A DNA stretch of 64,000 nt from Papio anubis (GCF_008728515.1 NC_044978.1:3305771-3369770), one strand, 5' to 3'; positions 12,169 through 23,175 are shown, counted from the first letter of the stretch. Notes: generated from the sequence alone by a model not told the origin. A program made the numbers and translations.

Positions 12169-12450
12169 AATAGAGGAAGACTGATGCAGCTACATTTATG
12201 TCTGACATGATAGACTATAAGACAAAAAGTCTTATTACAAATAAAGAGGGATGCTACAAAATGATATATTTAAAATCACTGGAAGACATGATAATTCTAA
12301 ATTTATTTTTATTCCATAACATTGTCTTATGTAAAACCAACACCAAAAGAATTACAAGAAAATTAACAATCTACATTCAAAATTGACATTTTAACTCATT
12401 ATTTCGAACATGTCAAATTAATTTATGTGTTATGCAATTTCAACCAAAAT

Positions 12451-12931
12451 GCCAAATGGGTTTTTATGAAACTTGACAGGCTGAATTTAAAAAGAAGTTA
12501 TTTGGAAATGCAAAGAACCAAGGATAATAGGTATTACAAATCAGGCCAAGGGGATAGGAAACCTGGGCTGAAGCATAAACAGGGTTGTTCCAGGTTAGCC
12601 AACCATTACCAACTCCCTGGGAAGCAGAACATTTTGGTGAAATAATTAACTCATGCTCTTATAGATGCCTTAAAGTGATAAAATGATCTCTAATTAATTA
12701 CAGATAGTAATGTGCTTCCTATATCGCTTTCTTTGGGGATGTTAAATGTGATCTCTTGTCTTACAATTTTGACTGCAAACTTAAAAACCAAGAAAAATTC
12801 AACAGACCTTCCATTATTTTTACCTCCTAAAGCAAATTTTAAAGGCCACTTCTGTATGACATCTTAACACTTGTTCTGCCAGCATCAGCCCCTCAGCCAG
12901 ACTGTGGGCACAAACATGGACAGGGACGGAG
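12451..12931. other. Intergenic, no gene recognised
   Basis: No supported coding frame and no certain repeat. It may contain a continuation of diverged LINE sequence. Confidence 0.35.
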
Positions 12932-12932
12932 G

Positions 12933-12986
<54 letters not shown>
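12932..12986. repeat. (GA)n microsatellite
   Basis: About 55 bp of GA dinucleotides with a few AAA interruptions; likely length-polymorphic. Confidence 0.95.
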
Positions 12987-13236
12987 TTGCATCCTACACA
13001 ATTGGACATGTGGCATTTTCATTATTATTCCATGATTACTATCCTTATCATTTCAATAACAAAATACTGTCAAAATATTTTCTAATTTCTGATGCGTGTA
13101 TTCTCTGACACAATGATTATTTAGAAGTGTGTTGTTTATTTTCCAAATGGTTTGGATTTTTCCCGTTATCACATATTTATTATTTCTAATTTAATTCCAC
13201 TGTAGTCAGAGACTATATTCTCTATTATGATTTCTT

Positions 13237-13531
13237 TCTTTTCTTTTTTTTGTTTTTTTTCTTCAGACAGGGTCTCGCTCTGTCACCCAGGCTGGAGTGC
13301 AGTGCTGCAATCCTAGCTCCTGGGCTCAAGCAATCCTCCCTCAGCCTCCTGAGTACCTGGGACTACAGGTGCATAACGCTCTGCCTGGCTAATGTTTAAA
13401 ATTTTTTGTACAGAGAGGGATGGGTCTCCCTATGTCACCCAGGCTAATCTTGACCTCCTGGGCTCAAGTAATCTTCCCACTTTGGCCTCTCAAAGTGTTG
13501 GAATTACAGATATGATCCACCGTGTCTAGCC
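13237..13531 (-). mobile_element. AluJ-type SINE, antisense
   Basis: Diverged antisense Alu inside the L1M fragment; T-rich start, end at 'ccgtgtctagcc'. Confidence 0.9.
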
Positions 13532-13542
13532 TGATTTCCATT

Positions 13543-13684
13543 AAAATTTTTTTATTTTTATTTTTTGTAGAGACACACTATGTCATGTTGCCCAGGCTGC
13601 TCTTAAACTCCTGGCCTCAAGCGATCCTCTAACCTTGGCCTCCCAAAGTGCTGGGCTTTCAGGCGTGAACCAACATATCTGGCC
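13543..13684 (-). mobile_element. Partial Alu (half element), antisense
   Basis: A half-length Alu monomer with 'ttgtagagacacactatgtc' and 'gcctcccaaagtgctggg', ending 'atctggcc'. The A-rich spacer precedes it. Confidence 0.82.
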
Positions 13685-14136
13685 CATTTAAAAATTTTTA
13701 TTGAGGCATTTTTTTTATAACCTGCCACATGTTTCTTCCTGGTAAGTATTCCATGTACAATTGAAAAGTCATGCTTGTTGATAGCATTGCTCAGATCTTC
13801 TATGTCTACTGACTTTTTGTCTAGTTTTCTATCATTGCTAGGGCAGGGATGTTATAATTTCCATTTATGATTGTGAAATTGTCTATTTCTACCTTATTTT
13901 CTGGCCATCTTTGCTTTATGTATTTGAAAGCTTTGTTATTGAGTACATACACTTTTTAAAATTATTGTTCTTTCCTGTTCAATTGATCGACCCTTTCATC
14001 ATTATGATGTGTCTCTCTTTATCTCTGGTAATCCATTTTGATTTAAAATCTATTTTACATCAAGATCCATTTTAAATCTGATATTGATATAGGCCATATT
14101 GATTTGCCTTTTTGTGCTGTTTGCTTTATGTATCTT

Positions 14137-14509
14137 TCATATGGTTGGAATTTGTGTCCCCGCCCAAATTTCATGTTGATTTATAATCCCCAGTGTTGGA
14201 GGTGGATCTTGGAGGGAGGTGATTGGATCATGGAGGTGGATTTCCCCCTTTCATTCTGTTATTGTGTTAGAGTTGTCACGAGATCTGGGTGTTTGTAAGT
14301 GTGTAGCACCTCCCTCCTCATTCTCTTCCTCTTGCTCCAGCCACGTAAGATATTCCTGCTTTGTTTCACCTTCCACCATGATTGTAAGTCTCCCAAGACT
14401 TCCCCAGAAGTGGAGCAGAAGCAGCCATGCTTCCTGTACAGCCTGTGAAACCGTGAGCCAATTCAACCTCTTTTGTTTATAAACTACTCAGTCTCGGGTA
14501 TTTCATCCA
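14137..14509 (+). mobile_element. MST/MaLR-type solo LTR
   Basis: Sense LTR of the ERVL-MaLR class. It opens with 'tcatatggttggaatttgtg' (a decayed TGATATGG start) and contains 'ttgtcacgagatctgg', 'ccaccatgattgtaagtc' and 'aactactcagtctcgggtat'. The 3' terminus is lost where the next LTR fragment begins. Confidence 0.82.
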
Positions 14510-14662
14510 CCATGGGATGACACAACAAAAAGGCTTTCACTAGGTGCAGCTCCTTGACCTTGGATTGGCCAGCCTCCAGAACTGGAAGAAATCACATTCC
14601 TTTTCTTGTAAATTACCCAGTCTGTGGTCTTCTGTTATAGCACACAATGTGGAGTAAGACCA
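14510..14662 (+). mobile_element. Partial MaLR LTR (3' part)
   Basis: Begins 'caccatgggatgacacaac', continues through 'cagcctccagaactgg' and 'aaattacccagtctgtgg', and ends 'gtaagacca', the usual 3' half of an MST/MLT-type LTR. Confidence 0.7.
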
Positions 14663-14664
14663 AT

Positions 14665-15374
14665 GGCAAAAGGGACTTTCAGATATAATTAGGGCTATGG
14701 ACCTTCAGAGAGAAAAATTAGCCTGGGTTATCTAGTCGGGCCCAGTCTAAATACACATGCCCTTAAAACAGAGAACTTTCTCCAGCTAACAGCAGGGGAG
14801 AGCAAGCAGAAGATAAAGTTAGAGAAATGTGAACTGTGAGTGGGACTCTGCCCACCATTGTTGGCTTTGAAGATGAAGGGACAGGACTGGGGCTGGGGCG
14901 ACAAGGCAACCACATGAATACAGCCAACCTCTAGAGAAGCTGAATGACCCCCAACCTCATAGCCACATGAATGCAGCCAACCTCTAGAAGCTGAGAATGA
15001 CCTCAACCTTACAACCACATGAATGCAGCCAACCTCTAGAAGCTGAGAATGACCTCAACCTTACAACCACATGAATGCAGCCAACCTCTAGAAGCTGAGA
15101 ATGACCTCAACCTCACAACCATATGAGACTGGATTCTGCCAGCAACTTGAATGAGCTCAGAAGTGGATTTACCCTTAGAACCTCCAGAAAGAAACAGCTG
15201 TACTTATTTGTGGTTTTATCCTCATAAAATCCTAAGCAGAGAGCTCAGCTGAGCCACTTTGTACCTGGACTTCTGGTCTATTTAACTATGACATAATACG
15301 TGGATGTTGTTTTATGTCTCCAAATTAATTTAATTCAGGTAATTTGATATGACAGTAATAGAAAATTAGCACAG
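14665..15374 (+). repeat. LTR-like element (MaLR/MLT1-type, tentative) containing a minisatellite
   Basis: Old LTR-like sequence with 'gggcccagtctaaatacaca', 'ctttgaagatgaaggg', 'cagctgagccactttgtacc' and 'aatagaaaattagcacag' near the end, as in common mammalian LTRs. A 52-bp unit within it has been tandemly multiplied (see next entry). Confidence 0.6.
14910..15118. repeat. 52-bp minisatellite, four copies
   Basis: Four head-to-tail units begin 'ccacatgaat.cagccaacc' at 14910 (53 bp, most diverged), 14963, 15015 and 15067. The last three are almost identical, so at least part of the expansion is recent compared with the age of the host LTR. Confidence 0.95.
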
Positions 15375-15389
15375 TTTCTGAGGAGATAC

Positions 15390-16590
15390 CAGTCGTTAGT
15401 TGGATTAATTGCTAACCAGTATGTAATATGTAACTTGACTTTCATTGCTTTTTATCTTTGGCTTTTAGCAATTTGACTACTCTGTGCCTTAGCATGTTTG
15501 TTTTTGTTTATTCTGCTTAGTGTTCATTAGTGCATGTGCAAATTTATGTCTTTCCTAAAATTCAGGAAAATTTCAGTCATGATGTCTTCTAATATTTTTT
15601 CTGCACCATTTTATTTCTACAGCTAGTATTCTAATTAATATAATCTGTAAGAATTGTAAGCTTTGTTCGTTTCAAAATGTATCTTTTCTCTGTGTTTCTC
15701 ATGTTGGACAACTTCTGTTGGTTTATCTTTAAGTATACTTACTCTGTCATGTCCATTTGGCTAGTAAATCCATTGAGTAAAGAATTAATTTCAGAAATTG
15801 TATTTTTCAGTTCTAGAATTTCCCCTTTGTTCTTTTTTACTGTTTTTACTTCTTTCATGAGAGTTCCCATTTCTCTGCTGAGATTGTTAGTTACAATATT
15901 TGGTTTATTTAGGGACTGGATTTGATTGATCTTATTGTATCTTAAAGAATATGTTTAGATAGATATATAGATAGATAGATAGATAGACGGACAATGTTTT
16001 CATATGTTAAATAATTCTGAACTGTACCATGGACATACGAACATGACACTGTGTGTATTCTAGATGCCACTGTTTTTCTCTGTTGAGTATTCTTTTCTTT
16101 GCTCAGTAGGCAGTGCTCTTGGCTAGGCTGGAACTGGAACTGTTTTCTTGTGTGGCAGCTCCCGCCTCAGTTCAGGCCTTTTGCTCCGGCTGCTTCCTCC
16201 AGTCTATTCCTGGCCTGTGGGGTTCAGGGGATGCCGGCAGCCAGAGTCTGGGCGTTCCCTCTCTGGGTCTTTGTTTTCTGGGATTTCCCCATCATTTTCA
16301 GGGCTCATGGTTTCCCAGCTTCACCTTTCTCATTCCCCAGGGAAGAAAGATCATGAATGTTGTTATGTGCACCCCACCCTTTTGGGGGAGAGTTAGCCAT
16401 CTATGCCTTTGTATTTCGTCTATTGATTTCACAAATTTGTGTATTAAAACCCCAAGTATAGGAGTTTTGCCTGTGACAGACAATGCAGGGAGAAATCACT
16501 ATGTGTCCTGACATATGTGGATGCTCTTTGATTGTTTTCTATTAGTCAAACGACCAGCACCATGTACGCAGTTTGAAGACCTTCATATCT
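15390..16590 (-). mobile_element. Old L1M/HAL1-like fragments, antisense
   Basis: Antisense LINE sequence with 'tcttctaatattttttctgc', 'gttggtttatctttaagtat' and 'agttctagaatttccccttt', typical of the reversed 5' part of old L1M/HAL1 elements. A (GATA)n run interrupts it. Confidence 0.65.
15957..15989. repeat. (GATA)n microsatellite
   Basis: About eight GATA tetranucleotides, slightly imperfect. Confidence 0.92.
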
Positions 16591-16800
16591 GGTGCACGGG
16601 AAGGCTTTATCTCCACGTGTTTCAAACACTCGCGGTGCTACCAATGCTTAATGTTTTCTAAAGTGATCGCTGGAATGGAAGCTTTCTTTTATTTTTATTT
16701 TTATTTTTTTTTGCTAAAAGAGGTTAGTTTTTGTCTAATTATGACCTTTAAATATATTTCTATTTTTTCCTTATTTATTTGAAAAAGCTCTTTACATAAT

Positions 16801-17109
16801 TGTCTTAGTCTGTTTTCCATTGCTATTAAAGAATACTGCAATACCTGGGATTGGATAATTTTTTTTTTTTTTTTCCTGAGGCAGAGTCTCTATCTGTTGC
16901 CCAGGCTGGAGTGGTAATTTTTTAACAACCACTCTCACTGTAACGAATCCAGGCCCAGAAGAGCAAGAACTGACTCATGCCTGCAGAATTAACCCAGTCA
17001 GTCGGAATGCCATAACCCTCTTGACCTGATTGCCTCTCGAAAGCCCCACCTTCCCCTGGGGACCAAATCTTCCACACATAAATTCTGGCGACATACTGAA
17101 ACCATAGCA
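16801..17109 (-). mobile_element. MaLR (MST/MLT1-type) LTR, antisense, with 5-bp target duplication
   Basis: Antisense LTR running from 'tgtcttagtctgttttcc' to 'gaaaccatagca'. It is flanked by perfect 'ataat' duplications at 16796-16800 and 17110-17114, the 5-bp size expected for ERVL-MaLR. A truncated antisense Alu piece (about 16859-16918) interrupts it and much of the internal LTR is deleted. Confidence 0.88.
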
Positions 17110-17264
17110 ATAATGAAGACCATTAATGCTTTGTCTCTTAGATATGTCACAAATCATTTCCCCAATTTATCTTGCTTTCACTTGTGTGTGGTATTTTTTG
17201 AATATAGGACTTTAACTTTTCTGTAGTCAAATCTATCACGACCGAGAAACACTATCATTTAGTA

Positions 17265-17450
17265 ATGAGGCTCCTTGCTTGGCAGTCAGAGAGACCAGAT
17301 TTCACATTCTGTCTCCACTTATTACTGGCTGCGTGACTTTGGTGCATTGTTTAACCTCTCAGTACTAGAGGTTTCTCGTCCATAAAATGGTTGCAGCAGT
17401 GTCAAACCTTGTGGAACTGTTAACACATTGTGCAAACAATGGTTGTAAGA
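17265..17450 (+). mobile_element. MIR SINE
   Basis: Sense MIR with the core 'ctggctgcgtgactttgg' and 'taacctctcagt' followed by 'cataaaatgg'. Confidence 0.88.
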
Positions 17451-17721
17451 TACCGATGCCAGAGATGGGAACTGACACGTGCTGTCAATGGCAGCTGCTA
17501 CCTGTTCGTTCTACGCTGAGGATTAGTTCCAGTCTGTCTTTTTTCCCATGCTTAGAGAGTGCTTCTCCACCTCAAGTGATATGTATATTTACCTAAATTT
17601 TCTTTAAATGCATTTTTGTTTTCGTGGTCCATCCCAGCCCTACTGATATGAACTGTTAACTTTATAAAATCTTTATTTTATATGCTTTTTCAAATTGTTT
17701 ATGAATTCAACACTGTTTTAG

Positions 17722-18020
17722 TTTTTTTTTTTTTTTCGAAACAGAGTCTCATTCTTTTTGCCCAGGCCGGAGTGCAGTGGCATGATCTCAGCTCACTGCA
17801 ACCTCTGTCTCCCGGGTTCCAGCGATTCTCCTGCCTCGGGCTCCCGAGTAGCTGGGATTACAGGCACCCACCACAACACTCGGCTAATTTTTGTATTTTT
17901 AGCAGAGATGAGGTTTCACCATGTTGGCCAGGCCAGCCTCAAACTGCTGACCTCAGGTGATCCACGTGCCTCAGCCTCCCAAAGTGCTGGGGTTACAGGT
18001 GGGAGCCACCACGCCTGGCC
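17722..18020 (-). mobile_element. Alu SINE, antisense
   Basis: Poly-T start, 'gaaacagagtctcattc', and end 'ccaccacgcctggcc'. First of three antisense Alu units in a row. Confidence 0.95.
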
Positions 18021-18171
18021 TTTTTTTGAGACAAGATTTTGCTCTGTCACCAGACTGGAGTGCACTGGTGCACTCATAGCTTACCAAACCTCAAACTTCT
18101 GAGTTGAAGAGATGCTCCCACTTTGGCTTCCCAAAGTGCTAGGATTACAGGAGTGAGCAGCCGTGCCTGGC
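18021..18171 (-). mobile_element. Partial Alu, antisense
   Basis: Half-length diverged Alu unit starting 'tttttttgagacaagatttt' and ending 'gcagccgtgcctggca', directly abutting the previous Alu. Confidence 0.85.
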
Positions 18172-18186
18172 ATACTTATTGTAATT

Positions 18187-18488
18187 TTTTTTTTTTTTTT
18201 TTTTTGGAGACAAAGTCTTGCTCTGTCAGCCAGGCTGGAGTGCAGTGGCATGATCTCGGCTCACTGCAATCTCCGCCTCCCGGACTCAAGCAATTCTCCT
18301 GCCTCAGCCTCCTGAGTAGCTAGGATTATAGGCATGTGCCACCACATCTGGCTAATTTTTGTATTTTTAGTAGAGACGGGGTTTCACCATGTCGGCCAGG
18401 CTGGTCTTGAACTCCTGACCTCAGGTAATCTGCCCAGCTCGGCCTCCCAAAGTGCTGGTATTACAGGCGTGAGCCACCGTGCCTGGCC
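18187..18488 (-). mobile_element. Alu SINE, antisense, with 16-bp target duplication
   Basis: Antisense Alu starting with a T run and ending 'ccaccgtgcctggcc'. The flanks 'acttattgtaattttt' (left) and 'acttgttgtaattttt' (right) are a 16-bp duplication with one mismatch. Confidence 0.95.
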
Positions 18489-19129
18489 ACTTGTTGTAAT
18501 TTTTAATGAACATTTTGATCCTGGTGAGTCACACTTCTTTCCTATTCATCTTATTCAAATCCTTTTCCTACACTTTGTTTTTACTCTTTCAAAAGAGCTT
18601 CAGGTTATTTGATATTTTTCTTGGGCTGGCATGAAATACATGAGGAAAATGAAAATCTCAAGCGTTGAATCTAGGAACACTGTAAGTCTCTCCGTTTATT
18701 TAAATTTCCTTTTATGGTTTTCATAAAGAGTTTTCCTCACTGCACACAACTGGTTGGGTCATTTCCTAGCACTTTTACGTTGCTGTCATGCATCCGATCC
18801 GTCTCAGTGTGCTTTCTGTCTCATTTTTACTGGTACTTACAAAAGTACATACATTTGTATCATCTGCACATATTGATTTTTACATTTTTCTTTGAAAATG
18901 TTATTTCATTATCGGAAACGTCTAGCACCATCTTAAATGGTGCAATACACAACGGAAGACAGTCCTTGGTTTTTTCACATTTTACTAATTATGAGGCTAA
19001 CCGGTGAGATAGTATTTTATTCCCATTTTGCAGAAGAAGATAAGGGCAGTGGGGCACACAGCTGGGGCACTCGCCCCAATCCCATTTCGCATTTGAGCCC
19101 AGGCAGCCTGGCCCTGCTGGGCGTACAGT
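18489..19129. other. MTNR1A distal 5' flank, no repeat recognised
   Basis: Sequence between the last Alu and the CpG island. No TATA-led gene start or other exon is recognised. Composition changes from AT-rich to GC-rich from about 19,020. Confidence 0.4.
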
Positions 19130-19451
19130 CCCTTCGCAGAGAAGAAACACGTGAATGAACAGCCTCGCTGTGCGCCCACGAGGAGAGGCCCCCGGGACGC
19201 AGCTCCCTCCCGCGGCGGCTGGGCCCGGCTTCCCGCACCGGGGCGCTGTCGGCCCGTGGTGCGGGGTTCGAGCCGCGGGCGGGGAGTCCAAGCGGGCTCG
19301 CGACGGACACCAGGTGTCACCTGGCCGTGGCGTCCGGTGCGGCGTGGGCGTCCGGGGGCGCGGCGCGGAGGAGCGCGCGGGATGGGGCGTGGGCGCGGGG
19401 AGCGCCGGGCGGAGCCCTAAAAAGTGGCCGGGCGGGCGGGCCAGGCGGGCG

Positions 19452-19673
19452 ATGGCCCCGCGGCCGGGACGCGCCCAGGGACCATGCCGGGCAACGGCAG
19501 CGCGCTGCCCAACGCCTCGCAGCCCGGGCCCGGCGGGGACGGCGCGCGGCCGCAGCCCTCGTGGCTGGCATCGGCGCTGGCCTGCGTCCTCATCTTCACC
19601 ATCGTGGTGGACGTCCTGGGCAACCTGCTGGTCATCCTGTCGGTGTATCGGAACAAGAAGCTCCGGAACGCAG
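19452..19673 (+). other. Possible upstream ORF overlapping the MTNR1A start (exon 1 part)
   Basis: An ATG at 19452 lies 32 nt before the MTNR1A ATG, in a different frame, with G at -3 and G at +4 (strong Kozak context). Its frame stays open for 74 complete codons to the splice donor at 19673/19674. Spliced to exon 2 it adds five codons and ends at TGA 39204-39206, giving 79 codons. If the 5' UTR includes this ATG, scanning ribosomes would meet it before the receptor start. Whether it is transcribed or translated is unknown. Confidence 0.45.
19484..19673 (+). CDS. MTNR1A: Melatonin receptor type 1A (MT1), coding exon 1
   Basis: First coding exon of the MT1 melatonin receptor, a Gi-coupled class A GPCR of the plasma membrane. 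The ATG (A at -3) is followed by 63 complete codons plus one base. The protein begins MPGNGSALPNAS, carrying two N-glycosylation sequons (N4 and N10). TM1 covers about residues 29-55, with the conserved GN of TM1 at 46-47 and intracellular loop 1 reading YRNKKLRNA. The exon ends in a phase-1 donor, G|GTAGGG at 19673/19674, exactly where melatonin receptor genes carry their single large coding intron. The N-terminus is two residues longer than the 350-residue human protein as I remember it, through an extra Pro-Gln near residues 24-25. The start at 19484 is chosen because it gives the family N-terminus; an upstream GTG at 19424 in the same frame is not a plausible start. Confidence 0.97.
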
Positions 19674-19760
19674 GTAGGGCCCGCGCCGCCCCCCGGGGCC
19701 AGCGCCCCTCCGCCCGCAGCCAGCCTCCCCCAGCACCGGGTTCTTTTTCCCGAACACTGC

Positions 19761-21012
19761 GGGCTCGGAGTTACTTTTCTTTTTAGAGGGGACTCTTCCT
19801 CCAGCCTGCCCATCGCAAGTGCCTTTTTCTAAGACACGGAGTCGCAGCCCCTAAGAGATGGGACGCTCCGCCAGAGTCGCGTTCTCTTGCCTATGGGGAC
19901 ACTCCCGTCTGGTTGTCCCGTCTGAGTTTTACTAGATTGAGAAGCATCGGGTCCAGGTTGCAGAAAGCTCCTCAAGCAGCCTCTGCAACGAAATGATCAA
20001 CTGCTGGGTCTTACATGGGACTTAGTTTTCCTAACATTGTTAAAATATGGAAACACAGAAGCTGGCAAAATGCTGGAGCAGCCGCCGTGGTTTTGTTGTT
20101 CAGAGTAGTCTGTCGTTAGGAGCCTACAGTCGGAAAAAAAAGGCCCCTAAACATGCTGTGTCCGGCAGGCCGCGGCTCCTCCAAGTAAACAAGTTGACAC
20201 TTTAAAAACAGAAGTTGTGTTAGAGGAGGCAGGTAGCCAGGCGTGAGCAGAAAGAGTACACTTACGTATCATATGCAACTGCAGATAATTTTGTGCTTGA
20301 GTTAAACTTGCTTTTTCCTCCAGCAATGCATTGAACTGGTTTGTTCTGGGGGGAACCTGTGGACAGTTTGTTCTTAGGATACTGGATGTTCAAACCTCTA
20401 AGTGATGATTAGATGCTTGGTTCTCTGAAGAAACTAGTTTTTTATTTGGAGGCACTTTTGGGAGAAGGTGTGGGGAAGGAAACATGCACTTCAATGTCTG
20501 CCAAGATCAATATTTTTCTTTTAACTAGGTAGTTAAGGAAAGCTCTAATTTTGTTTAGCTCCTTTTGGGGGGACTCACCCCTGCCTCTCCCTACCCCCGT
20601 AATGCTTTTGCAGTTGTAATTTGAGAATTAGTTAGGCACCTAGTAATATGAATTGAGTTTGAGTTAGTAAATAAATAAGCTCACTTCGTAGGTGACTGAT
20701 ATAAACTGGAGGAATTCTGCTTTCCAGAAGAGGCTCATTCCTTCCTACCCACAAAAACGGCTTTCTCTGGACCAAACAGGTTGGGAGCACTGGGTTAACG
20801 CATCCCAGGGCATCCTTGTGGTGTGTGGTGCCATTCTTAACTCACCTTACAGAGGAGAAACTGGGGCTGCAGGTTGTTCACAGGGACTGGAAGTGTGAGC
20901 AGGGCTGAATTTCCAGAGCTGGCCTCCAGAGCTCACCCTGCTTCCTTGCTGTCAGCAGCTGTAGCACTTGCGAAGTTTGAATCCTGCAGAACCTTTCTGT
21001 TAAAAAGTGTTC
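19761..21012. other. Intron 1, no recognised repeat or gene
   Basis: Unique-looking intronic DNA immediately downstream of the CpG island. It could harbour regulatory elements but no specific site can be supported. Confidence 0.4.
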
Positions 21013-21314
21013 ACCACTTGGTGTGGTGGCTCATGCCTGTAATCCCAGCACTTTGGGAGGCCAAGGTGGGTGGGTTGCCTGAGGTCAGGAGTTCGAGACC
21101 AGCTGGTCAACATGGTGAAACCCTGTCTCTACTAAAAATACAAAAAATTAGCTGGGTGGTGGCACACGGCTGTTATCCCAACTACATGGGAGGCTGAGGC
21201 AGGAGAATCGCTTGAACCTGGGAGGTGGAAGTTGCAGTGAGCAGAGATCGTGCCCTTGCACTCTGGCCTGGGCAACAAAAGTGAAACTCCATCTCAAAAA
21301 AATAAAATAAAAAG
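21013..21314 (+). mobile_element. Alu SINE with 12-bp target duplication
   Basis: Sense Alu whose first bases are decayed (acttggtgtggtggctcatg). Perfect flanking repeats 'taaaaagtgttc' lie at 21001-21012 and 21315-21326. Confidence 0.95.
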
Positions 21315-21326
21315 TAAAAAGTGTTC

Positions 21327-23069
21327 TCGCCTGAACAATTTTACTTCTTGTGTTTTCTGAAGAAGAACTTAAGAAAAGCGCTCCTTACACACACTTTGTA
21401 TTTTATTTGCTAAGACATGCTCTTAAGAGGACAATCCATAAAATACTACGTTCCTGTCGCTTTAAGGGGAGCCCCTTAGTGAGCTTAAATCCACACAACT
21501 TTAGAAGTTTCATATTTTTATAATACGGATTTTCTGTTTATATGTGCAGTTCAAGCCATTTGAGAATTTCTGGAATCGATGGTGATTTGAAACAGTGATA
21601 AGGATAGCTGATTCAAATGTAAGTTTTGGTATGCTTATTAAAAGTTTTGATGATTTTCAGACGTCCCATTTCAGCTAAATGAATTTTGTTGGCTTTAAGG
21701 ATGAAATGATGGGAAGAAGAGAATGGAAGAAATGAGAAGGCGAAAGCATCTAGGCTTTGAACTGTCACTTTCCTTTGGAAAGCTGGTATAATTGCTGTGA
21801 TTTCTGCCACCTTCCTCCCCTCAAGGGACTGTGTTGACATTTGATTTCCCAGAGAATAAATTGAAAATGGCTAACAACCTGCATGGCAGGGACACTGGAC
21901 AGCCACAGCCGAAGTAAGCTGCAACCACTGGCATCTGTGGTGCCAACAGAATATTCACTCTACTCTTGTCCACAATTTGATGATAGAAGTGATACTGCCA
22001 TATCATATCTTCTGAGTAAATTTGATAGCATAATGGACGATTCCGGCAGTGGAACGCTAGAATTAGATCTTTGCTGTGCACCTTCTGATTTCAGAAATCA
22101 GCGAAGCTAAATACCAAACTTCATTTTCCACATTTGTTGAATTGCAGATAATACCTAACCTTTTAGCCTCATAAGAGTGTTGCAATGACTGTAGTGAAAT
22201 AGCGCATATGAGAATACTTTGAAAAGGATAAAACAAGTAATACTGTGTTGGCTTGTTTGTTTTCTGGGTACACCTAACAAAGGTGTGCTCTGTTTGTTGG
22301 AAATCATTGCGCTATAGACCTATGATTCATGCACTTTTCTATATGTACATTATACTTAAATAAAACTTATTTTACAAAGTATCAGGCAAGAGTACAATAC
22401 TGTCTTGCCTATTCAAAATTCAATTATCTGGCAATCTAACTGAGGTAGAATACAGCCAATAAATGGAAATTAGCAAAAATGACAGGCTCTCACCTACAGA
22501 TTTGTTCTGACTTAGAGTGCCACAAAGCTGTGATGCTGGTGTCTAGTTCCCTGTAGATTATGAGCAGGAAGTTAGGAGGAAGATTGACACAGTTAAAGAA
22601 ATAGCACATCATAGCAAGCAGCATGGGTTGAAATAGACTCATTAAAAGTAGGTCTGAGAAACAGAACAAGCACAACCTTTTGTGCTTACATTGTGAGAAT
22701 GCAAATAACCCTGCTCACCATTAACTGCTCCTGAAAGCGGCACAGTGCAGGAACTCATTTATTATCATCACCTGATTCACCAGCGAGAGGTGTCATCATG
22801 AGTGGTGTGTTCTTCTTAAGAAGACAGGGATATAATATATTTTAGAAAGACACCTGTCAAAAGCAGTTTATTATTATTATTTAATCTGTGTGCACAGTAG
22901 GGTAAACTTGTCAGTATATGTTAAAAAAAAAAAAGTAGTTTCCCAGGATGGCTCTATGGCTGGATGGCTGACACTGTGCTAAGCCTCTCTTGCACTTGTT
23001 TCTTTTAGGTCTCTATAGAATGTTATAATTATCCATTCTGCATTACCACTCAGAGAGGATGCAAAGAGT
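21327..23069. other. Intron 1, no recognised gene or clear repeat
   Basis: Contains a 75-codon open frame at 21883-22110 with no recognised family, and a (TTA)n-like patch at about 22869-22881. Nothing else can be supported. Confidence 0.35.
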
Positions 23070-23175
23070 ATGGAACGAATGTGGACTTTGGGCCTCAGAG
23101 ATCTGGTTCAAATCTTGGATGTACCACAGCTGTTTTAAGATGCCGCTTATCTTATAGGGATACTAGAAGGATAAA
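23070..23175 (+). mobile_element. MIR-like fragment
   Basis: Weak MIR similarity: 'gactttgggcctcagagatctggttcaaatcttgg' has the MIR body order, followed by a diverged continuation. Confidence 0.5.

Larger units (their letters stand above)
10960..12450 (+). mobile_element. Old L1 (L1M/HAL1-like) fragment, split by two Alus
   Basis: Sense L1 sequence. The ORF1 3' end is recognisable before and after the first Alu ('actgtcaactctgaat' / 'tagaattctatactcgg'). ORF2 5'-region sequence with 'gactataagacaaaaag' follows after about 11,700. The copy is heavily diverged and contains an antisense Alu at 11131-11427 and a sense Alu at 11868-12168. Confidence 0.8.
13075..14131 (-). mobile_element. Old L1M fragment, antisense, split by Alu sequence
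   Basis: Antisense L1 ORF2 sequence at 13,075-13,236 ('ccactgtagtcagagac') and 13,685-14,131 ('attgtctatttctaccttat', 'tgatcgaccctttcatcatt'). The middle is occupied by one complete and one partial antisense Alu. Confidence 0.8.
19130..19760. promoter_or_regulatory. MTNR1A: CpG island: MTNR1A promoter, 5' UTR and exon 1
   Basis: Very GC- and CpG-rich block that stands out sharply from its flanks and covers the MTNR1A start codon. It contains GGGCGG-type boxes at about 19407-19412 and 19431-19440, of the kind bound by Sp1. No canonical TATA box or CCAAT box is evident close to the start; 'cctaaaaagtgg' at about 19416 is the only A-rich stretch. The exact transcription start cannot be read from sequence alone. 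Long open frames on both strands here (for example 18989-19813 minus) reflect the lack of AT-rich stop codons and are not called as genes. Confidence 0.85.

Noticed and set aside
1..19000. FAT1 exons upstream or F11 exons downstream (synteny expectation)
   Set aside because: No cadherin, EGF, laminin-G, apple or trypsin-like coding segments were seen on either strand; the human distances also place these genes beyond the window.
19424..19483. N-terminal extension of MTNR1A from an upstream in-frame start at 19424
   Set aside because: The codon at 19424 is GTG, not ATG, and the family N-terminus begins at the ATG at 19484.
18989..19832. Long open frames on both strands across the CpG island (274 codons minus, 225 codons plus) as separate genes
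   Set aside because: GC-rich DNA lacks stop codons; the predicted proteins are Arg/Pro/Gly/Ala-rich without domains and overlap the known MTNR1A exon. Only the uORF portion is kept as a hypothesis.
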